DNA from: Rhodoferax sp. AJA081-3
Lineage (GTDB): Bacteria; Pseudomonadota; Gammaproteobacteria; Burkholderiales; Burkholderiaceae_C
Reading direction: 5' to 3'
DNA length: 64,000 nucleotides
Assembly (NCBI RefSeq): GCF_017798165.1
Contig: NZ_CP059068.1
Coordinates: 186,001-250,000 of the forward strand
Part shown: one piece after another, positions 27,261-34,627 of the stretch
Position numbering within the stretch: position 1 is the first letter of the stretch
How the letters are laid out: every line of letters begins with the position of its first letter
Made by a program: the position numbers and the translations under genes
Notes under the pieces: generated by a model
The model's database searches: none
The model's input: only the letters and a program-made list of their open reading frames with translations
Told to the model about the DNA's origin: nothing

Positions 27261-27437
27261 TCAGCGCACCACGCTGATGTAGGCGTAGGCGGCTTCGCGC
27301 AGCTCTTGCGCGTGGTGGGGGCTGTTACCGGCACAGGCGTCGGCGCTGTCCATCAGTTGACGGGCAGGGCTGGCTTCGTCGCGCACTGCGGGGGTTGAGG
27401 ACAACAAGCGGACGATCTGGGCAAACAAGGTATACAT
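27261..27437 (-). CDS. Small conserved protein (58 residues)
   Basis: Starts MYTLFAQIVRLLSSTPAV and ends REAAYAYISVVR. I recall near-identical short hypothetical proteins in Comamonadaceae, which is the main reason to call it real; this recall cannot be checked here. No signal peptide. A longer in-frame ATG exists at 27458. Function unknown. It lies 13 nt from the convergent 197-residue gene. Confidence 0.6.
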   Translation of the reverse strand: MYTLFAQIVRLLSSTPAVRDEASPARQLMDSADACAGNSPHHAQELREAAYAYISVVR

Positions 27438-27618
27438 ACAAGAAATGCCACCGGTCAAGGTGGAGAGTTGCGATACCAGTAGATTAAGGGTTTTCCCTAG
27501 GTTTGCCAGCTTAATGCGGCTTCTTTCCTATGCACATCTCGCATAGTCTGCGTCTGCGTGGTGCATATCGAGGGCGCCGGGCCCGGTGCAAACACCTGTG
27601 GCCCGCGCCCACCGGTGC

Positions 27619-29319
27619 TTACATGCCCGCGTAGTTAGGTCCGCCGCCGCCTTCGGGCGTGACCCAGACGATGTTTTGCGTAGGGTCCTTGATGTCGCAG
27701 GTCTTGCAGTGCACGCAGTTTTGGGCGTTGATTTGCAGGCGCTGGGCATCACCGCCCTTGGCGGTGTCGGGCACAAATTCGTAGACACCGGCTGGGCAGT
27801 AGCGGGCCTCGGGGCCTGCGTACTGGTTCAGGTTGATGTTGACGGGAACGGATGCATCCTTCAGCGTCAAATGCGCGGGTTGCTGCTCTTCGTGGTTGGT
27901 GTTGCTGATGAAGACGCTGCTCAAGCGGTCAAAGGTCAGCTTGCCATCGGGCTTGGGGTAGACGATGGGTTTGCACTCGGCGGCGGGCTTCAGGTAGGCG
28001 TGGTCGGGCTTGGTGCGGCGCAGTGTCCACGGGATATGGCCGCGCAAGATCAGTTGCTCAAAGCCGTTCATGATGGTGGCAACTGTCAGGCCGTACTTGA
28101 ACCAGTTCTTGAAATTGCGGTCCTTGTTCAGCTCGGTGTGCAGCCAGCTCTTCTCGAACGCTTCGGGGTAGGCGCTCAGCTCGTCGTGCTGGCGGCCGGC
28201 CACTACGGCGTCGTACGCAGCCTCGGCGGCCTGCATGCCAGTCTTGATCGCGGCGTGGCTGCCTTTGATGCGGCCCACGTTCAGATAACCCGCGTTGCAG
28301 CCAATCAGCGCGCCACCCGGGAACACGGTTTTGGGTAGGGCGTTGATACCACTGGCGTTGATGGCGCGTGCACCGTAGCTCAGGCGCTTGGCGGTGATTT
28401 CACCCTTGGCGTTTTCGAAGTAGTAGCGGATGTTGGGGTGCGTCTTCCAGCGCTGGAATTCTTCGAACGGGCTGAGGTAGGGGTTGGAATAACCCAGGCC
28501 GGTCACAAAACCGATGGCGACCTTGTTGCCCTCCAGGTGGTACAAAAATGCACCGCCATAGGTGTCGGATTCCATGGGCCAGCCGGCGGTGTGCATCACA
28601 AAACCAGGCTCGTGGCGGCTGGGGTCGATCTCCCACAGTTCCTTGATGCCCAGGCCCCAGCTTTGTGGATCCTTGCCGTCGTCGAGCTTGAATTTTGCAA
28701 TCAGTTGTTTGCCCAAGTGGCCACGGGCGCCTTCGGCAAACACGGTGTACTTGCCCAGCAACTCCATGCCGAGCTGGAAGTTCTCGGTGGGCTCACCATC
28801 TTTGCCAACACCCATATTGCCAGTGGCCACGCCCTTGACGGAGCCGTCGGCGTTGTAGAGGACTTCTGCGGCCGCAAAGCCCGGGAAAATTTCAACGCCC
28901 AGGCCCTCGGCTTGCTCAGCCAGCCACTTGGTCACAGCGCCCAGGCTGACGATGTAGTTGCCATGGTTTTGTGCGAACGGTGGCAGGACCACATTGGGTA
29001 TGCGAACACCAGTCGTCTCACTAAGGAGCATGTAGGCATCGTCGGTCACCGGCTGGTTCAGCGGTGCGCCCATTTCCTTCCAGTTGGGAAAGAGTTCATT
29101 CAGCGCAATCGGGTCCATGATGGCACCCGACAAAATGTGCGCACCGGGCTCGGAGCCTTTTTCCAGCACCACAACCGAGACATCCTTGCCCTTTTCCGCC
29201 GCGAGCTGTTTGACACGGATGGCGGTGGCAAGGCCACCGGGGCCGCCGCCCACGACCACAACGTCGTATTCCATCGCTTCACGGGGGCCGAATTGGGCAA
29301 GAATTTCCTCGTTGGTCAT
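27619..29319 (-). CDS. Electron transfer flavoprotein-ubiquinone oxidoreductase
   Basis: A 566-residue membrane-associated flavoprotein that passes electrons from reduced ETF, generated by acyl-CoA and other dehydrogenases, to ubiquinone. N-terminal FAD site VVVVGGGPGGLATAI (about 20-34), FAEGARGHLGK, central ubiquinone/membrane region and C-terminal 4Fe-4S site with ARYCPAGVYEF, then CVHCKTCDIKDP. Length matches the family. Divergent from a short-chain dehydrogenase gene at 29456; its use in fatty-acid or branched-chain acyl-CoA oxidation agrees with the dehydrogenase at 31258. No etfAB genes are in the window. Confidence 0.95.
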   Translation of the reverse strand: MTNEEILAQFGPREAMEYDVVVVGGGPGGLATAIRVKQLAAEKGKDVSVVVLEKGSEPGAHILSGAIMDPIALNELFPNWKEMGAPLNQPVTDDAYMLLSETTGVRIPNVVLPPFAQNHGNYIVSLGAVTKWLAEQAEGLGVEIFPGFAAAEVLYNADGSVKGVATGNMGVGKDGEPTENFQLGMELLGKYTVFAEGARGHLGKQLIAKFKLDDGKDPQSWGLGIKELWEIDPSRHEPGFVMHTAGWPMESDTYGGAFLYHLEGNKVAIGFVTGLGYSNPYLSPFEEFQRWKTHPNIRYYFENAKGEITAKRLSYGARAINASGINALPKTVFPGGALIGCNAGYLNVGRIKGSHAAIKTGMQAAEAAYDAVVAGRQHDELSAYPEAFEKSWLHTELNKDRNFKNWFKYGLTVATIMNGFEQLILRGHIPWTLRRTKPDHAYLKPAAECKPIVYPKPDGKLTFDRLSSVFISNTNHEEQQPAHLTLKDASVPVNINLNQYAGPEARYCPAGVYEFVPDTAKGGDAQRLQINAQNCVHCKTCDIKDPTQNIVWVTPEGGGGPNYAGM

Positions 29320-29455
29320 GGTGTGTCTCGTTCAATAATGGGAATTGTTGGGATTCGGTCAACCAGGCCCGGCCCGGTTGGGATTGCTTGGCATTTTAGG
29401 GCCTGAATCTGCGCAATAGCACGGTCGTTCTTTTTTATTCGTGGAGGTTCTCTAA

Positions 29456-30238
29456 ATGGCATACAGCATCGATCTCTCGGGGCGTGTCGCCTTCATCACC
29501 GGCGCTTCCAGCGGCTTGGGCGCCCAGTTTGCGCGCACCTTGGCGACAGCGGGAGCGGCCGTGGTCCTGGCCAGCCGCCGGGTTGAAAAACTCAAGGACC
29601 TGCGCGCCACCATCAACGGCGAGGGCGGTGACGCCCATGTGATCGAGTTGGACGTCAACGACCACGACTCCATCAAGTCGGCAGTAGCCCATGCAGAGAC
29701 CGAGGTCGGTTCCATCGACATCCTGGTCAACAACTCCGGCGTCAGCACCACGCAGCGTCTGCAGGACGTGTCGCCCGACGATTTTGATTACATGTTCAAC
29801 ACCAACGTCAAAGGCGCCTTTTTTGTGGCGCAAGAGGTGGGCAAACGCATGCTGGCGCGGGCCACGGGCTCGGCACCCGGTAGCTACACGGGTGGGCGCA
29901 TCATCAACGTGGCGTCCATGGCCGGCTTGCGTGTGCTGCCGCAGATTGGCGTGTATTGCATGAGCAAGTCGGCCGTGGTGCAGATGACCAAGGCCATGGC
30001 GCTGGAGTGGGGCCGTTTCGGCATCAACGTGAACGCCATCTGCCCGGGCTACATCGATACCGAAATCAACCACCGCCACTGGCAGACCGAAGCCGGGCAA
30101 AAGCTGATTCAGATGTTGCCGCGCAAGCGTGTAGGTCAGCCGCAGGATCTGGACGCGCTGATCGTGATGTTGTGCTCGGACCAGAGCCATTTCATCAATG
30201 GCGCGGTGATTGCCGCAGACGATGGTTTTGGTGCCTAA
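29456..30238 (+). CDS. SDR-family oxidoreductase
   Basis: A 260-residue short-chain dehydrogenase with the NAD(P) site TGASSGLG (about 15-22), NNSG, a catalytic Ser (NVASMAG) and Tyr-Lys pair (YCMSK), and ICPGYIDTEIN. The Arg pair in ASRR after the second strand suggests NADP(H). GGAGG precedes the ATG at 29456. Substrate unknown. Followed 15 nt later by an EamA transporter, with which it likely forms an operon; divergent from ETF-QO. Confidence 0.9.
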   Translation: MAYSIDLSGRVAFITGASSGLGAQFARTLATAGAAVVLASRRVEKLKDLRATINGEGGDAHVIELDVNDHDSIKSAVAHAETEVGSIDILVNNSGVSTTQRLQDVSPDDFDYMFNTNVKGAFFVAQEVGKRMLARATGSAPGSYTGGRIINVASMAGLRVLPQIGVYCMSKSAVVQMTKAMALEWGRFGINVNAICPGYIDTEINHRHWQTEAGQKLIQMLPRKRVGQPQDLDALIVMLCSDQSHFINGAVIAADDGFGA

Positions 30239-30253
30239 GGGCACCTGCGCCTG

Positions 30254-31153
30254 ATGTTGGGCGGCATTCTTGCGGGTCTGGCAGCGGGCGCGCTATGGGG
30301 GCTAGTGTTTATCGCGCCCCAACTGGCCCCCAATTTGTCTGCAGTGGATCTGGTTGCAGGGCGCTATCTGTTTTACGGGCTCACGTCCCTGGTGGTGATG
30401 GTGGTGCAGATTCGCACCCGCGCGCTGCCCACGCTGCGGCAAGCGCTTGTGGCCACCGGTTTGAGTGTGCTGGGTTTCTCGGGCTATTACCTGTTGTTGG
30501 TGTTGGCCATTCGTGATGCCGGTCCGGCCTTGCCCACGCTGATGGTGGGGGCGATCCCGCTTTGGGTCATGCTGCTGGGCAAACCCGCGGATTTGCATTG
30601 GCGCCAACTGGTGCCGGGTTTGTTGCTCACGGCTTTGGGTCTGGGTCTGATGCTGGAGGTGCCGGATGCAGCGACGCCAGGGCAAGAGAGTAGCGCCTGG
30701 GTGTATTGGCGCGGCGTGGCTTATGCGATTGCTGCCATGCTCAGCTGGACCGGTTTTGCGGTGCTCAATTCCGCATGGCTGAAGCGGCACCACAGTGTTT
30801 CCACCACCGATTGGGCCAATTGGATGGGCGTGGCCGCCGGTGTGGCGGCCGTGGCCTTGTGGGGAGCAATAGGCACTGAGCTAAAAGTGCTTCTAGCCCC
30901 CGCGGATATTGGTCAATCCGCTATTGTTTGTGTAGCAATCGGTGTGGGGTCGGGCTGGCTGGCCACGGTGCTGTGGAACCACGCAAGCCGCCGCCTGAGC
31001 GCCAGTTTGTGTGGGCAGCTGATCGTCAGTGAAACATTGTTTGGTCTGGCGTTTGCGTTTGCCGTGCTGGGGCAACACTTCACGCTGGCGCAGATGGTGG
31101 CCAGCGTGTTGTTTGTGTTGGGTATCCTCGCATCCATTCGGGCGCATAGATAG
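30254..31153 (+). CDS. EamA/DMT-family transporter carrying an in-frame repeat
   Basis: A 299-residue ten-helix transporter of the EamA superfamily (AAGALWGLVFIAP at the start, SETLFGLAFAFAVLGQ in the last repeat). Residues 210-229 (LKVLLAP to CVAI) are encoded by copy 4 of the dispersed repeat (30881-30939) without breaking the frame, in the loop and start of the helix after TM7. The stop codon TAG (31151-31153) is the first three bases of a different, GC-rich repeat. Export substrate unknown. Confidence 0.85.
   Translation: MLGGILAGLAAGALWGLVFIAPQLAPNLSAVDLVAGRYLFYGLTSLVVMVVQIRTRALPTLRQALVATGLSVLGFSGYYLLLVLAIRDAGPALPTLMVGAIPLWVMLLGKPADLHWRQLVPGLLLTALGLGLMLEVPDAATPGQESSAWVYWRGVAYAIAAMLSWTGFAVLNSAWLKRHHSVSTTDWANWMGVAAGVAAVALWGAIGTELKVLLAPADIGQSAIVCVAIGVGSGWLATVLWNHASRRLSASLCGQLIVSETLFGLAFAFAVLGQHFTLAQMVASVLFVLGILASIRAHR
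30881..30939 (-). repeat. Dispersed hairpin repeat, copy 4, inside a transporter gene
   Basis: Minus-strand copy: ATAGC (30924-30920), 17 nt, CGGGGGCTAG (30902-30893), then an AAGCAC tail. It lies fully inside the EamA gene and is translated in frame as about 20 residues. Confidence 0.85.
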
Positions 31154-31227
31154 CCCCCACGCTCCGCCGCTGCGCGGGTCGCTGCCCCCCCCGAAGGGGC
31201 TAATCTCCCTTGGGGCGGCCCGGCGGG
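31151..31227 (+). repeat. GC-rich palindromic repeat, Comamonadaceae-type
   Basis: The segment starts TAGCCCCCACGCTCCGCCG and contains GCCCC-N7-GGGGC and outer CCGCCG/CGGCGG complementarity, able to fold as a large hairpin. I recall very similar intergenic repeats in Acidovorax, Polaromonas and Rhodoferax genomes. Only one copy is present in this window, so the repeat status rests on memory. It may also terminate transcription between the convergent genes. Confidence 0.5.
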
Positions 31228-31257
31228 AAATTGCGGTCTTTGGCTTCGGGGTTGTGC

Positions 31258-32016
31258 TCAGCGGGGCGCCAGGCGAATAGCGCCGTCCAGGCGAATCACT
31301 TCGCCGTTGAGCATGTCGTTTTCGAAAATGTGCACGGCCAACTTGGCGTAGTCTTGTGGCGTGCCCAGGCGCGAAGGGAAGGGCACGGCGGCAGCCAAAG
31401 AGTCTTGCACTTCCTGGGGCATGCCAAACATCATGGGTGTACCAAAGATGCCAGGGGCAATGGTCATGTTGCGGATGCCGTTGCGGGCCAGGTCGCGTGC
31501 AATGGGCAGTGTCATACCAACCACGCCACCTTTGGACGCGCTGTAGGCTGCCTGGCCCATTTGGCCGTCGTATGCTGCCACTGATGCAGTGGAGATGATG
31601 GCACCCCGTTCACCGGTGGATTCGGGGTCGTTCTTGGACATCGCTTCGGATGCCAGACGGATCATGTTGAAGCTGCCGACCAGGTTGACGGTGATGGTTT
31701 TGCTGAATACGGCCAGGCTGTGCGCGCCGTTCTTGCCAATGGTTTTTTCGGCGGGTGCAATGCCCGCGCAGTTGACCAGGCCCATCAGCTTGCCCATGGA
31801 AACAGCCTTGGCAACAACCGCCTGGCCATCGGCTTCCTGGCTCACATCACACTTCACAAACGCGCCGCCGAGCTCCTTGGCGATGGCTTCGCCTTTTTCG
31901 ACTTGCATGTCGGCAATGACGACCTTTGCGCCCTTGGCGGTGAGCATGCGGGCGGTGCCTTCGCCCAAGCCTGACGCGCCACCGGTGACGATGAATACTT
32001 TGCCTGCGATTTCCAT
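31258..32016 (-). CDS. 3-hydroxyacyl-CoA dehydrogenase-like SDR (type II)
   Basis: A 252-residue SDR closely resembling type II 3-hydroxyacyl-CoA dehydrogenases (HSD17B10-like): [16 protein letters not shown], Asp-containing IADMQ after strand 2 (NAD-specific), [39 protein letters not shown] with Ser-Tyr-Lys, and [15 protein letters not shown]. It would oxidise 3-hydroxyacyl-CoA, possibly 2-methyl-3-hydroxybutyryl-CoA from isoleucine. An ACGT-containing palindrome at 32046-32067 precedes it and may bind an acyl-CoA-type regulator. It converges on the SDR-EamA pair. Confidence 0.88.
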   Translation of the reverse strand: MEIAGKVFIVTGGASGLGEGTARMLTAKGAKVVIADMQVEKGEAIAKELGGAFVKCDVSQEADGQAVVAKAVSMGKLMGLVNCAGIAPAEKTIGKNGAHSLAVFSKTITVNLVGSFNMIRLASEAMSKNDPESTGERGAIISTASVAAYDGQMGQAAYSASKGGVVGMTLPIARDLARNGIRNMTIAPGIFGTPMMFGMPQEVQDSLAAAVPFPSRLGTPQDYAKLAVHIFENDMLNGEVIRLDGAIRLAPR

Positions 32017-32045
32017 GGTGTTTTCCTTGTGGAGTGGATGAAAAG

Positions 32046-32067
32046 TTGACGTTTACGTTAACGTCAA
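32046..32067. promoter_or_regulatory. ACGT palindrome, candidate LiuR-type operator
   Basis: Left arm TTGACGTTTAC and right arm GTTAACGTCAA are inverted repeats with 10 of 11 positions paired, 29 nt before the start of the 3-hydroxyacyl-CoA dehydrogenase gene. From memory, MerR-family LiuR regulators of branched-chain amino acid and fatty acid breakdown bind palindromes with ACGT cores; the match to that motif is an inference. Confidence 0.5.
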
Positions 32068-32150
32068 TTATGGCGTAAGACGGTGTTGTGGCGCCGCATG
32101 TTCAGAACCCCAATTTTTTACTGCTATACTTCGGCCTCTCGAATACTTGT

Positions 32151-32227
32151 AGGCGCATAGCTCAGCTGGTTAGAGCACCACCTTGACATGGTGGGGGTCG
32201 TTGGTTCGAGTCCAATTGCGCCTACCA
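32151..32227 (+). tRNA. tRNA-Val(GAC)
   Basis: A 77-nt cloverleaf with encoded CCA. Acceptor AGGCGCA pairs with TGCGCCT; anticodon stem CCACC/GGTGG with loop TTGACAT, anticodon GAC; T arm GTTCGAGTC. An extended -10 element (TGCTATACT at 32122-32130) lies about 20 nt upstream and a strong terminator follows, so it is a single-gene transcript. Confidence 0.97.
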
Positions 32228-32233
32228 AAATAT

Positions 32234-32266
32234 GCCCCGTATCCTTTTTGGATGCGGGGCTTTTTT
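32234..32266 (+). terminator. Intrinsic terminator of tRNA-Val
   Basis: An 11-bp stem (GCCCCGTATCC at 32234-32244 with GGATGCGGGGC at 32250-32260) and a five-T loop are followed by TTTTTT. Confidence 0.9.
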
Positions 32267-32323
32267 GTTTTTGTCCCTAGGGTAATCCCAGGCCGGCCTC
32301 TCTTTGGCAGTCCCTAGAATGTG

Positions 32324-32334
32324 TTGCACTGCAA
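32324..32334. promoter_or_regulatory. Palindrome upstream of phaR, candidate PhaR site
   Basis: TTGCACTGCAA is a perfect 11-bp palindrome 35 nt before the phaR start. PhaR proteins are known to repress their own genes and bind TGC/GCA-rich palindromes, so autoregulation is plausible. Confidence 0.4.
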
Positions 32335-32369
32335 TACATTTTTGCTCCCCAGGGAAGCCGTCACTCGCT

Positions 32370-32819
32370 ATGCAAAGCAAAACCAATACCGATAAAAAAC
32401 CAACGCAGCGGGTCATCAAGAAGTACCCCAATCGGCGTTTGTACGACACCGATACCTCCAGCTACATCACGCTGGCCGAGATCAAACAATTGGTCATGGA
32501 AAACGAACCCTGTGTGGTGCGTGATGCCAAGACCGGAGAAGACCTGACACGCAGCATCCTGTTGCAAATCATTCTGGAAGAAGAAGCCAACGGCACGCCC
32601 ATGTTCACGGCCGCTGTGCTGGCCAATATCATCCGTTTTTACGGCCACACCATGCAGGGTCTGATGGGTGGCTACCTTGAGAAAAACATGCAGGCCCTGA
32701 TGGACATGCAGGCACCGTTGGTGCAGGGCACCATGGGCAACAACCTGTTCCAGCAGATGCAGGAGCAGATGCAGAAACAAACCGAGCAGCTTTTGGGCAC
32801 CTTCGGTCTGAAGCGCTAG
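32370..32819 (+). CDS. phaR: Polyhydroxyalkanoate synthesis repressor PhaR
   Basis: A 149-residue DNA-binding protein that senses polyhydroxybutyrate and represses phasin genes. The N-terminal PHB/PHA accumulation DNA-binding domain ([22 protein letters not shown], at about 14-35) and the following [22 protein letters not shown] region are highly characteristic. The C terminus is Met/Gln-rich and helical. Start ATG at 32370 gives the usual length. It indicates that the organism stores PHB, though no pha synthesis genes are in the window. Confidence 0.95.
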   Translation: MQSKTNTDKKPTQRVIKKYPNRRLYDTDTSSYITLAEIKQLVMENEPCVVRDAKTGEDLTRSILLQIILEEEANGTPMFTAAVLANIIRFYGHTMQGLMGGYLEKNMQALMDMQAPLVQGTMGNNLFQQMQEQMQKQTEQLLGTFGLKR

Positions 32820-32829
32820 GTGTGCGACA

Positions 32830-32844
32830 GGCCCGCAACGGGCC
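32830..32844 (+). other. Hairpin between phaR and rimO
   Basis: GGCCCG/CGGGCC with a CAA loop, 10 nt after the phaR stop. It has no T-run, so it may only slow transcription or stabilise the mRNA 3' end. Confidence 0.45.
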
Positions 32845-32874
32845 TTCTGGAGCAAAAGCGGCGACAATCGCTGC

Positions 32875-34269
32875 ATGAGTGAAGCAATTTCTACCCCCGC
32901 ACGTGTTCCCACCGTTGGCTTCGTGAGCCTTGGATGTCCCAAAGCCCTTACGGACTCCGAACTGATCCTGACCCAACTGAGTGCCGAGGGTTACCAAACC
33001 TCCAAGACCTTCCAGGGTGCTGATCTGGTGATTGTCAATACCTGCGGCTTTATCGACGATGCCGTCAAGGAAAGCCTGGACACCATTGGCGAGGCCTTGG
33101 CGGAGAACGGTCGCGTGATCGTCACCGGCTGTCTGGGGGCCAAGACAGCAGAGAACGGCGACAACATGGTGCGCCAGATGCACCCCAAGGTCCTGGCCGT
33201 CACTGGTCCACATGCCACCCAGGAGGTGATGGATGCGGTACACACCAATTTGCCCAAGCCGCACGATCCCTTCCTGGATTTGGTGCCCAATTCCTTTGGT
33301 GTGGCGGGTATCAAGCTCACGCCCCGGCATTACGCCTACCTGAAGATCAGCGAAGGCTGCAACCACCGTTGCACCTTCTGCATCATCCCGTCCATGCGGG
33401 GTGACCTGGTGTCACGCCCCATTGGTGATGTGCTGACCGAAGCCCGTGCCCTGTTTGAAGGCGGCGTCAAGGAGTTGCTGGTGATCAGCCAGGACACCTC
33501 GGCCTATGGTGTTGACGTTAAATACCGCACCGGTTTCTGGGACGGCAAACCTGTCAAGACACGGATGCTGGAACTGGTGCAGTCTCTGGGCGAGATTGCA
33601 GAGCCCTATGGCGCCTGGGTGCGCTTGCACTATGTGTACCCCTATCCCAGCGTGAACGACATCCTGCCACTGATGGCAACCGGCAGTGTGTTGCCGTATC
33701 TGGATGTTCCTTTGCAGCACAGCCACCCTGATGTGTTGCGCCGCATGAAGCGACCTGCCAGTGGCGAGAAGAATCTGGAGCGTTTGCAGGCCTGGCGTGC
33801 GGTGTGCCCCGAGATTGTGGTGCGCAGCACCTTTATTGCGGGCTTCCCGGGCGAGACCGAAGAAGAGTTTTCACACCTGCTGGACTTTATCCGTGAGGCC
33901 GAGATTGACCGCGCCGGATGTTTTGCCTACAGCGCCGTGAATGGTGCAACAGCCAATGACATTCCTGGCATGTTGCCCGTAGAGTTGCGCGAGGAGCGCC
34001 GTGCGCGTTTCATGGCTGTGGCAGAAGAGGTGTCCATCGCCAAGCTGCAGCGTCGCGTGGGGTCCACGATGCAGATCCTGGTGGACTCTGCGCCCGGCAT
34101 GGGTAAAAAGGGTGGTGTTGGAAGAAGTTATGCCGATGCGCCTGAGATTGATGGCGTGGTGCGTTTGCTGCCGCCCGAGAAAATCAGCAAAACTTTGAAG
34201 GTGGGTGATTTCACCAAGGCCCGCATCGTTGCGGCGCAGGGACACGATTTGGTTGCCATACCGATATGA
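32875..34269 (+). CDS. rimO: Ribosomal protein S12 methylthiotransferase RimO
   Basis: A 464-residue radical-SAM enzyme that adds a methylthio group to an aspartate of ribosomal protein S12. N-terminal UPF0004 domain with [16 protein letters not shown] and NTCGFID cysteines, radical SAM cluster CNHRCTFC with IIPSMRG (about 160-175), [18 protein letters not shown], and a C-terminal TRAM domain (about 395-464). Lower-case neighbours phaR and an intrinsic terminator on each side mark it as a short transcription unit. Confidence 0.96.
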   Translation: MSEAISTPARVPTVGFVSLGCPKALTDSELILTQLSAEGYQTSKTFQGADLVIVNTCGFIDDAVKESLDTIGEALAENGRVIVTGCLGAKTAENGDNMVRQMHPKVLAVTGPHATQEVMDAVHTNLPKPHDPFLDLVPNSFGVAGIKLTPRHYAYLKISEGCNHRCTFCIIPSMRGDLVSRPIGDVLTEARALFEGGVKELLVISQDTSAYGVDVKYRTGFWDGKPVKTRMLELVQSLGEIAEPYGAWVRLHYVYPYPSVNDILPLMATGSVLPYLDVPLQHSHPDVLRRMKRPASGEKNLERLQAWRAVCPEIVVRSTFIAGFPGETEEEFSHLLDFIREAEIDRAGCFAYSAVNGATANDIPGMLPVELREERRARFMAVAEEVSIAKLQRRVGSTMQILVDSAPGMGKKGGVGRSYADAPEIDGVVRLLPPEKISKTLKVGDFTKARIVAAQGHDLVAIPI

Positions 34270-34299
34270 CGGTGCATGGGTTGTAGCCAGAATGCAAAA

Positions 34300-34327
34300 A
34301 GCCGCTGCGACCCAGCGGCTTTTTTTT
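34300..34327 (+). terminator. Intrinsic terminator of rimO
   Basis: AGCCGCTG (34300-34307) pairs with CAGCGGCT (34313-34320), followed by a run of T to 34327. Confidence 0.9.
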
Positions 34328-34352
34328 ATGTGTTGTCGCGTGCTGCGGAAAT

Positions 34353-34383
34353 AGAAAAAGGCCTGTAACTTGCGTTACAGGCC
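34353..34383 (-). terminator. Intrinsic terminator of tRNA-Leu
   Basis: On the minus strand GGCCTGTAAC (34383-34374) pairs with GTTACAGGCC (34369-34360) around a four-base loop and is followed by TTTTTCT. Confidence 0.85.
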
Positions 34384-34394
34384 TCATCTAACTT

Positions 34395-34481
34395 TGGTGC
34401 CCAGAAGAAGACTCGAACTTCCACGGTCTTGCAACCGCCAGCACCTGAAGCTGGTGCGTCTACCAATTTCGCCATCTGGGC
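34395..34481 (-). tRNA. tRNA-Leu(CAG)
   Basis: An 87-nt class II tRNA with encoded CCA. Acceptor GCCCAGA/TCTGGGC, D arm with GAAATTGGTAGAC, anticodon stem CCAGC/GCTGG with loop TTCAGGT giving anticodon CAG, a long variable arm and T arm GTTCGAGTC. A TAGAAT hexamer just upstream (34489-34494) could be its -10 element. Divergent from rnr. Confidence 0.97.
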
Positions 34482-34627
34482 AACGAATTGAATTCTAGCA
34501 TGATTTTTGGCCCCTAAATTGGGCCGACTTCTGAATTCACATGTCCATGGCGAAGATTTTTTCTGGGCCATCAAGGCTTCTCGTTGAAAGCATAAGCGTC
34601 TTCAGGGATCCGTGAAAGTGGTGTGCG

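Noticed and set aside
30294..30310. GGGGGCTAG match in the start of the EamA gene
   Set aside because: It encodes the normal family motif ALWGLVF and has no ATAGC arm 17 nt away, so it is a chance match.
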